The position numbers were made by a program, and so were the translations under genes. DNA of 40,495 nt from Clostridiales bacterium (GTDB taxonomy: Bacteria > Bacillota > Clostridia > Saccharofermentanales > Saccharofermentanaceae), in contig JAFZWN010000146.1 in assembly GCA_017617295.1 (NCBI GenBank), forward strand, positions 1 to 40,495. The letters are read 5' to 3'. The notes under the pieces were generated by a model. The model saw nothing but the letters and a program-made list of their open reading frames with translations. It ran no database searches and had not been told where the DNA came from. Positions 18,212 through 26,060 of the stretch are shown here, piece by piece; the first letter of the stretch is position 1, and the number at the start of each line of letters is the position of its first letter.

Positions 18212-18324
18212 ATCCGATCCTCCTATCTTGTGTTTGGATTTTAGCATTGTAAGGTTACAGGGCACCCTTTATTACCGTTACATTTGTGTTACCCGGATAA
18301 TCGTTATAGAACTGTAAACTTATT

Positions 18325-18333
18325 TGTTATACT
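18325..18333 (+). promoter_or_regulatory. Extended -10 promoter for the 18374 membrane protein
   Basis: The sequence TGTTATACT (TGnTATACT) lies about 40 bases before the ATG at 18374. No clear -35 was seen. The divergent ddl gene has a possible TACAAT -10 at 18246-18251 on the other strand. Confidence 0.4.
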
Positions 18334-18373
18334 TTATTTATATCTTTTCAGCGGAAATAACGGAGGAAAACAG

Positions 18374-20548
18374 ATGTTATCCATACTTTTCCTGGTACTC
18401 GCCGGCATCTTCGGGATCTCTCTGATCCGGATGCTCGTACCTGATATAAGAAGACTTATCGTAGCGGCCGCTCCCTCAAAGAATGTAGCAGCCTATATCC
18501 CCGATCTGATGTTCACCATCCCGGCGGGAACAGTCCTCGGCATGATGTCGGTCACCGCTTTCAGCTATTATCTGACGTCTATCGAGAGCCGCTTCCTGAC
18601 AGACATAAAACTTATAAAGACATCATCGCTCATTGCGACGGTCGCGGTCTTCGTGGTCCTTACCGCAGTCAATTTCTCGGTATATCTCAAGAAAAAGAAG
18701 AACGTTTCCGATCCTCTGATACCCGAATTTGAGAACACTCCTTTCAACATGATCTTTTTCGGCGCATCAGTCATATTCTTTACTCTAATATCGGCTTTCC
18801 TGTTCTTCTATTCGTACAAGATCAGTAACGGCAGTCTTCATGCCGGATACTCTGTCTTTTCCGATCTGTCGCCGCATACGGCCATAACGACCTCATTCGG
18901 TGTCGGATTCAATTTTCCCACGCAGTATATGCACTTTTCAGGTGACGGTATCCAGTACCACTTCTTTTTCTACTATCTTTGCGGACTTTTGCAGTCAATG
19001 GGACTTCCCATAGACTTCGCGATCAATATACCGAGCATAATTGTGATGGTATGCGCTTTTATACTCCTCGGACTCCTTTCCGTCCTTCTCTCAAAAAGAA
19101 GGATCGCTTTCCTGATCGCGCCGGTCCTCGTTCTTTTCAGGTCTTCGTTCAATTTCATCTACCAGATCATCGACTGCACAAGAGAATACGGTTCCTTCGG
19201 TACTGCGATGGACGTTATCTTCACTAACAGGGAATGGTACGGCAAGACACCTTTTGACACATGGGGGATCTGGGCTATCAACGTCTATTCGAACCAGCGT
19301 CACCTTATGCTCGGAGTCTCGTTTATCATCATCATGATGATCTGCCTCCTGCCGTTCATCAGGAGAATGTGTATCTCCCTGATCAAGAGCCCTAACACGG
19401 CGGAACGTATCAGATATTTCTTTATCTCTCCCTATTCCTGGGCATGGCGTAAAAAGGATCCGCTGAATCCTCTGGGGATAATGATCCTTCTGGGAATAAT
19501 CGTTATAGAGATGCCGTTCTTCCACGGTTCCGCCCTTATCGCGGGACTCCTTATCGCCGCCATGATGGCGGTATTTTCCGAATCAAGGCTCATATATCTT
19601 GTCATGGCCGCCTGTTCGGTGGTATCGGCGTTCATTCAGACCCGTCTCTTTGCGGGAAATGTCTCAAGCGTCTTCAGCCCGAAGTTTGCTCCAGGATTTG
19701 TCTGTGAACAGCCCTCTTTCAAGAACATCTCGATATATATAATTACGGTGACGGGACTCACGCTGGTATTGGCCGTGATCTATTCCGTGGTGTTCCTGTT
19801 CCGGGATATCACCAACAAGACCCCTGTCTACAGACCGATTCTGTTCCTGTGCTCACTGGCTCCTTTTGTATACGCATTTCTCTGGCAGACCTCGCTTGAG
19901 ATGCTCGCAAACCATAAATTCATCCAGATCTCACTGATCATCGCCGACGCATACGTGGCCGGGTTGATGGCGGAGCTGTTCCGCCTCCCGTTCAAAAAAG
20001 ACCAGCAGGGCAATTATGTTTCCGCCAAAAAGAAAAGGCTGTCTTTACAGATCCTGTCGATCATCCTGGCAGCCGTACTTGCGGTACCGCTTACTGCAAC
20101 CGGCGTATTCGAATGGTCAACCTACATCAATCTGAATAAGATCAGTCTGTCTGCCGATACACATTCGGCTCTCGTAGAGTGGGTCGAAAACAATACCGAA
20201 CCTTCAGATGTATTCCTTACCCCTAACTGGTCTTTTAACCGTTTTATCCTTACCGGAAGGCCCATGTACTTCGGATGGCCGTATTATGCATGGTCCGCAG
20301 GACATGACACCGACAGGAGATATATCATCTACAGCTGGCTCCTTAACGGGTGCGGCGGAGACAGTCAGGCCTTTACGAACTACTGCCGCGAACGCGGTAT
20401 CAAATATGTCGTAGCGGATCCCGAACTCGCCAACGTAGAACTCTACCCGGGCTTCACTTACGATCCTGAATTCTTTGAGCAGAACCTCACACCCGTAGCA
20501 TATTTTCCGGAGGAGCGCGGGACCATAATATATCAGGTATACAGCTGA
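18374..20548 (+). CDS. Large polytopic membrane protein, GT-C/YfhO-like
   Basis: This 724-residue protein has about 13 membrane helices through residue ~600 and a C-terminal soluble domain of ~130 residues. I chose the ATG at 18374 because GGAGG lies 7 bases before it; the longer frame from 18284 would begin before the likely -10 box. Polar loops between helices carry FSDLSPHTA and HFSGDGIQYHFFFYY, like the substrate loops of GT-C lipid-sugar transferases. The tail (VEWVENNTEPSDVFLTP, RGIKYVVADPE) matches the extracytoplasmic domain found in YfhO/DUF2298-type proteins. The gene stands alone, ends before a two-way hairpin, and resembles in layout the partial gene at 1-1291. Exact family and substrate are inferred, not shown. 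Confidence 0.85.
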   Translation: MLSILFLVLAGIFGISLIRMLVPDIRRLIVAAAPSKNVAAYIPDLMFTIPAGTVLGMMSVTAFSYYLTSIESRFLTDIKLIKTSSLIATVAVFVVLTAVNFSVYLKKKKNVSDPLIPEFENTPFNMIFFGASVIFFTLISAFLFFYSYKISNGSLHAGYSVFSDLSPHTAITTSFGVGFNFPTQYMHFSGDGIQYHFFFYYLCGLLQSMGLPIDFAINIPSIIVMVCAFILLGLLSVLLSKRRIAFLIAPVLVLFRSSFNFIYQIIDCTREYGSFGTAMDVIFTNREWYGKTPFDTWGIWAINVYSNQRHLMLGVSFIIIMMICLLPFIRRMCISLIKSPNTAERIRYFFISPYSWAWRKKDPLNPLGIMILLGIIVIEMPFFHGSALIAGLLIAAMMAVFSESRLIYLVMAACSVVSAFIQTRLFAGNVSSVFSPKFAPGFVCEQPSFKNISIYIITVTGLTLVLAVIYSVVFLFRDITNKTPVYRPILFLCSLAPFVYAFLWQTSLEMLANHKFIQISLIIADAYVAGLMAELFRLPFKKDQQGNYVSAKKKRLSLQILSIILAAVLAVPLTATGVFEWSTYINLNKISLSADTHSALVEWVENNTEPSDVFLTPNWSFNRFILTGRPMYFGWPYYAWSAGHDTDRRYIIYSWLLNGCGGDSQAFTNYCRERGIKYVVADPELANVELYPGFTYDPEFFEQNLTPVAYFPEERGTIIYQVYS

Positions 20549-20572
20549 TCGTAATCCGACAAAGAGCATTTG

Positions 20573-20601
20573 AAAGGGGCCGTCATGATGACGACCCCTT
20601 T
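20573..20601. terminator. Convergent hairpin between the 18374 gene and the EF-G-like gene
   Basis: AAAGGGG (20573-20579) pairs with CCCCTTT (20595-20601), and inner CGTCAT pairs with ATGACG, with single mismatches between. It lies 24 bases after each stop. The U-tract is short on both sides, so strength is uncertain. Confidence 0.6.
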
Positions 20602-20625
20602 CCTGATCCTGACAATTAGGAAGTA

Positions 20626-22704
20626 TTACTCTTCTTCTTCGTTAGCGGCAGCGGCGATAACTTTATCGGCTACTTCGGAAGGAGCCTGCTCATATCTTAC
20701 ATGCTCCATCGTGAACCATCCTCTGCCCTGCGTCATTGACTTAAGATCCGTAGCATAATCGCTCATCTCGGCGGTAGGAACTTCACAGGCTACGATCGAG
20801 CCGTCCTCATCAGAGTCGATACCCATGATACGGCCTCTTCTCTTGTTCATGTCGCCCATGATATCGCCCTGCTTCTCCTCGGGGATATGTACCGTAACGG
20901 CACTGATGGGTTCGAGGAGGACCGGATTAGCCTGCTCCATCCCTGCCTTGAATGCGAGGTTGGCAGCGATCTTGAAAGCCATTTCCGACGAGTCTACATC
21001 GTGGTATGAACCGTCGACCAGCGTAGCCTTGAGATTAACTACGGGATAACCTGCAAGGATGCCCTTCTTGACTGCTTCCTGAAGTCCCTTCTCGACAGCG
21101 GGGAAGAAGTTCTTGGGAACGGCACCGCCGAACACCTTCTCTTCGAATACGAGATCTTCAGTCTCGGCATTGGGCTCAAACTCGATCCATACGTCACCGT
21201 ACTGACCATGTCCGCCTGACTGCTTCTTGTGCTTGCCCTGTACCTTGACCTTCTTGCGGATAGCCTCACGGTAAGGAACCTTGGGATCACCGAGCTCGGC
21301 ATCGACCTTGAACTTCTCCTTGAGCTTATTGACAAGAACCTTGAGCTGGACTTCACCGAGTCCTGAGATGACCATCTGCTTAGTCTCGGGGTTGTTTACG
21401 ACACTGAAGCAACGGTCCTCATCCATGAGCTTGACAAGGCCGGACATGATCTTATCCTCGTCACCCTTGTTCTTGGGCTTGATCGACTTGGACAGACAGG
21501 GCGTCGGGAATGCGATCTTGGGCATCTCAAGAACTCTCTTCTTATCGCAGAGCGTATCATTAGTCTCCGTAATGGCAAGCTTGGATGTAGCTCCGATATC
21601 GCCTGCGGTGATCTCTGTGGCAGGGATCTGCTTATTGCCCTGAAGGAAGAATACGTTACCGATCCTCTCCTCTTTTTCCTTAGTGGCATTATAGACTGTG
21701 GAGTTGCCCTTGAGCGAACCGGCATTAACCTTGAAGATACTGATCTTACCTACGAAGGGGTCGGCGATCGTCTTGAATACGAATGCGGCCAGAGGATCGT
21801 CAACACTGCATCCGACTTCCTCTGTGGATCCGTCGGGATGTGTGGCAACGAGCTTCGGCTTCTTTCCGGCCGGCGGCGTATCCTTGGAGATACAGTTCAG
21901 GAGGAAATCAACTCCCCAGTTCATATATGCGGAACCGCAGTAGATGGGATGGAGCTTACCTTCACGGAAACCGGCATGTACGCCGTGACGGAATTCGTCT
22001 TCGGTGAAGGGCTCGCCTGCAAAGAACTTCTCCATGAGAGCATCGTCAGCCTCGGCTACGACTTCGTTAACTCTCTCCTGGAGCTCGTCGATACGATCGT
22101 TATATTCTTCGGGAAGCGGGAACTCGGTTAGAGCGCCGCTCTTCTTGTCTACGGAAAATGCCTTTCTGTTCATGACATCGACAATTCCGGTCATCTGTCC
22201 GTCTTCCATGATCGGGAATGACAGGGGAATTACGCTGTTTCCGTACCTTTCCATCATTCTGGACGTTACGCCCTCAAAATCGGCATTGGGCTCATCCATA
22301 CGGTTTACAAAGAAAAGGAAAGGAACATTCTTACTCTTAAGAAGCCTTATTGCCTTCTCAGAACCTACCGATGTGCCGCCCTTGGCGGAAATAAGAACGA
22401 TACCGCTGTCAGCGATCCTTATACCGGACATTTCTTCTCCGAGGAAATCAAAATCACCGGGAGTGTCGATAATATTGATCTTACTGTTCTTATACTCACA
22501 GCAGGCTACAGACGCCGAGATAGAGATCTGTCTCTTCTTTTCTTCCGGCTCGAAATCCATTGTGGTATTACCGTCAGCGGGTCTGCCGAGTCTGTCAATG
22601 GACTTTGTGCAATAAAGGATTGCCTCTGCCAAAGAAGTCTTGCCCGAGCCTGCATGGCCGAGAAGAGTTATGTTACGTATCTTGTCTGCGGAATAATTTC
22701 CCAT
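20626..22704 (-). CDS. EF-G-like translational GTPase (FusA paralogue)
   Basis: This 692-residue GTPase has the EF-G domain order. G1 is GHAGSGKT (16-23), G3 is DTPGDFDF and G4 is NRMD. These differ from canonical EF-G (AHIDAGKTT, DTPGHVDF, NKMD). Switch I reads KKRQISIS rather than RGITI, with Ser61 at the usual Thr position. Domain IV carries SGGHGQYGDV and the C-terminus is Glu-rich. These features place it in the EF-G-like group often found as an extra copy in Firmicutes; it is probably not the housekeeping fusA, which normally sits with rpsL/rpsG. AAAGGAGG lies 8 bases before the ATG and TATAAT about 36 bases before. It is a single-gene unit. Translocation, recycling or stress roles remain open. 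Confidence 0.9.
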   Translation of the reverse strand: MGNYSADKIRNITLLGHAGSGKTSLAEAILYCTKSIDRLGRPADGNTTMDFEPEEKKRQISISASVACCEYKNSKINIIDTPGDFDFLGEEMSGIRIADSGIVLISAKGGTSVGSEKAIRLLKSKNVPFLFFVNRMDEPNADFEGVTSRMMERYGNSVIPLSFPIMEDGQMTGIVDVMNRKAFSVDKKSGALTEFPLPEEYNDRIDELQERVNEVVAEADDALMEKFFAGEPFTEDEFRHGVHAGFREGKLHPIYCGSAYMNWGVDFLLNCISKDTPPAGKKPKLVATHPDGSTEEVGCSVDDPLAAFVFKTIADPFVGKISIFKVNAGSLKGNSTVYNATKEKEERIGNVFFLQGNKQIPATEITAGDIGATSKLAITETNDTLCDKKRVLEMPKIAFPTPCLSKSIKPKNKGDEDKIMSGLVKLMDEDRCFSVVNNPETKQMVISGLGEVQLKVLVNKLKEKFKVDAELGDPKVPYREAIRKKVKVQGKHKKQSGGHGQYGDVWIEFEPNAETEDLVFEEKVFGGAVPKNFFPAVEKGLQEAVKKGILAGYPVVNLKATLVDGSYHDVDSSEMAFKIAANLAFKAGMEQANPVLLEPISAVTVHIPEEKQGDIMGDMNKRRGRIMGIDSDEDGSIVACEVPTAEMSDYATDLKSMTQGRGWFTMEHVRYEQAPSEVADKVIAAAANEEEE

Positions 22705-22739
22705 GAGTCTGTCCTCCTTTAGATTTTTGACATGAAACC

Positions 22740-22745
22740 ATTATA
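22740..22745 (-). promoter_or_regulatory. Putative -10 box for the EF-G-like gene
   Basis: The minus strand reads TATAAT 36 bases before the ATG, followed by a strong AAAGGAGG ribosome binding site at 22720-22713. No good -35. Confidence 0.45.
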
Positions 22746-22821
22746 AAGCATAAAATGTGCTTATTCCACAAATTCCTCAAAATTTCCCCAAACTTTTTTG
22801 TGCATTTTTAAACAATACAGG

Positions 22822-22856
22822 AAATAAAAAACACACGAAGCTGCAAGCCTCGTGTG
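22822..22856 (-). terminator. Intrinsic terminator after the coiled-coil gene
   Basis: On the minus strand CACACGA and TCGTGTG form the stem, with a loop of about 11 bases, followed by TTTTTTATTT. It begins about 30 bases after the stop. This is the clearest intrinsic terminator in the window. Confidence 0.85.
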
Positions 22857-22887
22857 CTTAACGTTCCTGATATATCAGATCAGCGGA

Positions 22888-24657
22888 TCAGCGCTTTTTG
22901 GGTCTCTCGAAAACGAGTACTACCCTGTCTTCCTTGTTGCCGCTGTACGATACGGAAAGTGAACCGGATGTGGTGTCTGCCCCGCCGATCGAACTCTGGA
23001 GCTTGCCGCCGTCATCGTTGATGACAGAAGTAAGTTTCCAGCCGTCTGCCGCTCTCTGCTTCAGCGTCTTCTCGATACCGTCGGCATCGACCTCGGAATT
23101 CGCAGTATGAGGGATAACATCCACGGCATATTCCTTGGGACCGTCTGAAGATCCTCCTCCGCCGGATCTGACCTTCTTCTCGAGCTCTTCAATCGAAGCT
23201 TCCAACTTGCTGATCTTCTCGCTCAATTCTTCCTTCTGCTTCTCCATATCGGCTATCTGCTTCTCCTTCTCTTCTATCTGCTTGAGAAGTGAACCCTTCT
23301 CGCTCTGACTCAGTGATACTTCCTTCAGGAATACGGCTCTCTTCTCGGCATCGAGGATTATCTCTTCCGCCACGGCCTTAGCCTGCACTTCCGCACTCTT
23401 GGAATCTTCGATAATGGCAACGGCTTGGTCGTACTCATCCTTCTTGGCATCGAGCTGACCCTGCCAGTCCTTTATCTGTTTATCGTAATCGGCGATCTGC
23501 TTCTCGAAGTCGGACTTGGTCTTCTCCATCGCATCGCGCTCTTCCTTGATGGAAGCTTCGAGCTCTTCCTTCTGCGAGATGACCAGCTGAGCTTCATCGA
23601 ATTCCTTCTGGAATTCTGCTCTCTTCTCTTCGAGATCCTTATCAAAGGATTCCTTCTCGCTGGTGATCTGAGCAACGAGCTCATCTCTCTTTAATGCGGC
23701 TTCCTCAGCCTCTGCGATTATCTGCTGTGCCTGCTCCCTGATGGCATTGAGCTCAGCCTCACCTGCTTCACGCTGTGCCGCTATATCAGTGGAAAGCGAA
23801 TCTCTCTCCTTGGTAAGGACTGCAAGATCAGCCTCGGCAGCCTCTTTGGCCTTAAGAGCTTCACCGGCCTGCTGTTCCGCGATGGCCCTGCCCTCTTTCT
23901 CGAGTCTTTCCTTTTCCTTCTCGAACTCACTTTGAAGCTCGGAGATACGGCCTTCCGCTTCGGCGATCTCTGCTTTCTTGGCCTCGATAACGCTGTCCTG
24001 TTCAGCCTTCTCGCGCTCGAGCTCCTGCTTTATCGCCTCGCTCTGCTCAAGGAAGCTCTGAGCCTCCTGGGCTTCCGACACGAGCTGATCTCTCTTCTTG
24101 AGCACTTCGGAATACTCCGCTTCTATCTTGGCGGCAGCCTCATTGATCTCCTTCTGGGCATCATCGAGGATCCTCTGCTGTTCCTGCTCGGCGAGCTTGA
24201 CCATCTCATCATACTTCGCCTGACCTTCGTCTATCTTAGCCTTCTTGGCCGCTTCACCCTGAGATCTTGCCTCGGCGATCTTGGCGCGTTCCTGTTCAAG
24301 GACTGCTCTGGAATCTTCGATCTCGGCTTCGAGCTTGAGCTTCTCGTCTATCGCTTTTTTCTTAAGGGCTGCATACTCACTGTCCAGTCTCAGCTTCTCT
24401 GATTCGAACTGAGCGGTAAGAGTCTCCATCTCGCGCTTGATCTTCTCCCTGATCTCGGCAAGATGCTTCTCTTCTTCGGATCTCTTGGCTTCCGTACGGG
24501 CTATATTCTCTTCCTTGCTCTGCTCCAGGACCTTCTGGGCTTCAGCCATAGCCGCGTCCGTCTCGCCTCCGGATGCTTTCTGGAAATCGTACTTACACAT
24601 TGAACAACGGGCAACATTATCACCCATCATTACTCCGCAAACAGGACATTTCTTCAT
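22888..24657 (-). CDS. Zinc-ribbon / long coiled-coil / DUF4177 protein
   Basis: This 589-residue protein has three parts. A short zinc ribbon at the N-terminus has C4-x-x-C7 and C18-x-x-C21. Residues ~33-495 are almost pure heptad-like Glu/Lys/Ala/Gln sequence, predicted as a very long coiled coil. After a Gly/Ser hinge (GGGGSS) the last ~85 residues contain LKQRAADGWKLTSV and end in VLVFERPKKR, which fits DUF4177, a small alpha/beta domain of unknown function. No signal peptide or membrane helix is visible, so it should be cytoplasmic. AGGAG lies 9 bases before the ATG, a TATAAT about 60 bases before, and a strong terminator follows: a single-gene unit. A structural, cytoskeletal or tethering role is inference from shape only. 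Confidence 0.88.
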   Translation of the reverse strand: MKKCPVCGVMMGDNVARCSMCKYDFQKASGGETDAAMAEAQKVLEQSKEENIARTEAKRSEEEKHLAEIREKIKREMETLTAQFESEKLRLDSEYAALKKKAIDEKLKLEAEIEDSRAVLEQERAKIAEARSQGEAAKKAKIDEGQAKYDEMVKLAEQEQQRILDDAQKEINEAAAKIEAEYSEVLKKRDQLVSEAQEAQSFLEQSEAIKQELEREKAEQDSVIEAKKAEIAEAEGRISELQSEFEKEKERLEKEGRAIAEQQAGEALKAKEAAEADLAVLTKERDSLSTDIAAQREAGEAELNAIREQAQQIIAEAEEAALKRDELVAQITSEKESFDKDLEEKRAEFQKEFDEAQLVISQKEELEASIKEERDAMEKTKSDFEKQIADYDKQIKDWQGQLDAKKDEYDQAVAIIEDSKSAEVQAKAVAEEIILDAEKRAVFLKEVSLSQSEKGSLLKQIEEKEKQIADMEKQKEELSEKISKLEASIEELEKKVRSGGGGSSDGPKEYAVDVIPHTANSEVDADGIEKTLKQRAADGWKLTSVINDDGGKLQSSIGGADTTSGSLSVSYSGNKEDRVVLVFERPKKR

Positions 24658-24713
24658 TGTTTACAGCTCCTAAAACCTGTTACTTTGTCCGAATAGAAAA
24701 TCAGACGTCTATC

Positions 24714-24719
24714 ATTATA
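24714..24719 (-). promoter_or_regulatory. Putative -10 box for the coiled-coil gene
   Basis: The minus strand reads TATAAT within GTGTATAATGATAG, 57 bases before the ATG. The region upstream is very AT-rich, which may act as an UP element. The -35 is unclear. Confidence 0.45.
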
Positions 24720-24820
24720 CACCATATAAATAAAAAATATTAACAGAACTTTACATTTCTTCCGAAATTCAAATAATGTTCACAAATAAATATCCTTATT
24801 GCTCTATTGATCGTGTTTTT

Positions 24821-24859
24821 AGAAGAAAAACAGGGACCGGCGCAAATTGCTCCGGTCCC
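24821..24859 (-). terminator. Intrinsic terminator after the prepilin-like gene
   Basis: On the minus strand GGGACCGG pairs with CCGGTCCC, enclosing a further GCAA/TTGC dyad, then TGTTTTTCTTCT. It lies about 32 bases after the stop at 24891. Confidence 0.85.
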
Positions 24860-24890
24860 ATACATTATGTCCTATAACCTAAACTTATAA

Positions 24891-25883
24891 TCATCTCTCG
24901 GTCCAAGAAGTTATCCTGATATTATCAGCACCATTACCTTGTGCATTAACTCCGATTGTCAATGACCTGACATTTACGTCATCCGGTACCCGATAAGTAA
25001 CAGTATTACCACTTCCCGATTGAGTCAGCTGATACATTCCGACGTCTCCATAAATTGTATTATCCGTTGTACCGGAAGGATAAGTTACTGTAAATTCTCT
25101 AACATTTGCATCAAATGAGAATGTGACATTACCTCCACCATTCCATGTGCTTGCCGACATTGTGACACCAGATGCATTATTACCGCCGGTCGACGTATGT
25201 GTGGTTCCGCCACTTGTGCTTCCACCACCTGTGGTTTCTCCACTACCTGTGGTTTCTCCACTACCTGTGGTTTCTCCACTGCCTGTGGTTTCTCCACTGC
25301 CTGTGGTTTCTCCACTGCCTGTAGTTGAACCGCCGCCTGTAGTTGTACCACCGGCCGCCGAAGTTTCTACAACAACAGTTACTTCTCTGCCGTCAGATGC
25401 ACGGTTCGATACATTTTCACCTTCGCCGAAAGTAAAGGTCTCAGTGATCGTCTCACCCGTGGATTCATCTCTGTATACGATATCTCCGCCGACCGTGTAA
25501 GAAATGATGGAACGGTCCGCATCGTCTCTGATTTCTGAATATGAGGAATACCAGGAACGCATCTCGGGATTGGCATATGCTTCACTGGTGGGAAGCTGTT
25601 CCGCATTATCCGGGATCGGATAACTTCTGAGCGTATCCCTTCTGGCCATCTGAATGTAATCACGGAAACGCAGGACATGTGCTGCTTCATAAGATGCGCC
25701 GGGTTCAAAGAGCGTACCGTATTGTTCCTGTCTGACTCTTAATTCTTCCGCTCTCTGCTTATATGCATTAATCGATGATCCGATATTGAATACCGCGACC
25801 CCTGCAATGATCGTAATGATCGCGACAACAAGGATTATCTCTATCAAGGTAAATCCTTTTTTGTTTCCATTTAACTTTTTCAT
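24891..25883 (-). CDS. Prepilin-like protein with Thr/Gly/Ser/Glu tandem repeat
   Basis: This 330-residue protein starts with a class III/IV-pilin leader: MKKLNGNKKG cut before F11-T-L-I-E15, then a hydrophobic helix (IILVVAIITIIAGVAVF). A prepilin peptidase would cleave and methylate it. A polar region follows, then a TTGSGE hexapeptide repeated about five times (near residues 190-220), then a C-terminal beta-rich domain of ~100 residues. GGAGG lies 7 bases before the chosen ATG; the frame extends to 25925 but without support. No pilus assembly genes (ATPase, PilC-like, peptidase) are in the window, so it is an orphan, perhaps a pseudopilin or surface-displayed protein. The C-terminal domain could be a binding module; this is a guess. 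Confidence 0.88.
   Translation of the reverse strand: MKKLNGNKKGFTLIEIILVVAIITIIAGVAVFNIGSSINAYKQRAEELRVRQEQYGTLFEPGASYEAAHVLRFRDYIQMARRDTLRSYPIPDNAEQLPTSEAYANPEMRSWYSSYSEIRDDADRSIISYTVGGDIVYRDESTGETITETFTFGEGENVSNRASDGREVTVVVETSAAGGTTTGGGSTTGSGETTGSGETTGSGETTGSGETTGSGETTGGGSTSGGTTHTSTGGNNASGVTMSASTWNGGGNVTFSFDANVREFTVTYPSGTTDNTIYGDVGMYQLTQSGSGNTVTYRVPDDVNVRSLTIGVNAQGNGADNIRITSWTER
25228..25317 (-). repeat. Five-copy 18-bp tandem repeat inside the prepilin-like gene
   Basis: The plus-strand unit is CCTGTGGTTTCTCCACTA. Five nearly identical copies occupy 25228-25317, flanked by degenerate copies at 25210-25227 and after 25318. Copies 1 and 2 end in CTA and later ones in CTG. The unit encodes TTGSGE-like hexapeptides. 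Near-identity at DNA level suggests recent slippage, so copy number may vary among strains. Confidence 0.9.
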
Positions 25884-25941
25884 GATTCCGCCTCCTTTAC
25901 ATATTTCCACAATCACAAAGATCAATTTCTCTTACATCCAA

Positions 25942-25947
25942 ATTATA
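25942..25947 (-). promoter_or_regulatory. Putative -10 box for the prepilin-like gene
   Basis: The minus strand reads TATAAT 58 bases before the ATG, with GATTG directly upstream. No clear -35. Confidence 0.45.
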
Positions 25948-26020
25948 CAATCTCCGTTCATTTTCTTTTTCACCATTGTTTCACAATTCTGTAAAGAAAG
26001 TATGAATGGAGATTTTTCGG

Positions 26021-26026
26021 TATAAT
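26021..26026 (+). promoter_or_regulatory. Putative -10 box for the DeoB-DeoC fusion gene
   Basis: TATAAT lies 34 bases before the ATG, and a GGGAGG ribosome binding site lies 7 bases before it. The -35 position is weak. Confidence 0.5.
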
Positions 26027-26060
26027 CTATCTATAAGTATTTATATCCGGGAGGAACATC

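Noticed and set aside
18284..18373. Longer start for the plus-strand membrane protein
   Set aside because: No ribosome binding site at 18284; the extended -10 at 18325 and GGAGG at 18362 favour the ATG at 18374.
25210..25340. Possible CRISPR-like array
   Set aside because: The 18-bp units are directly joined with no spacers and lie in frame inside a gene, so this is a coding tandem repeat.
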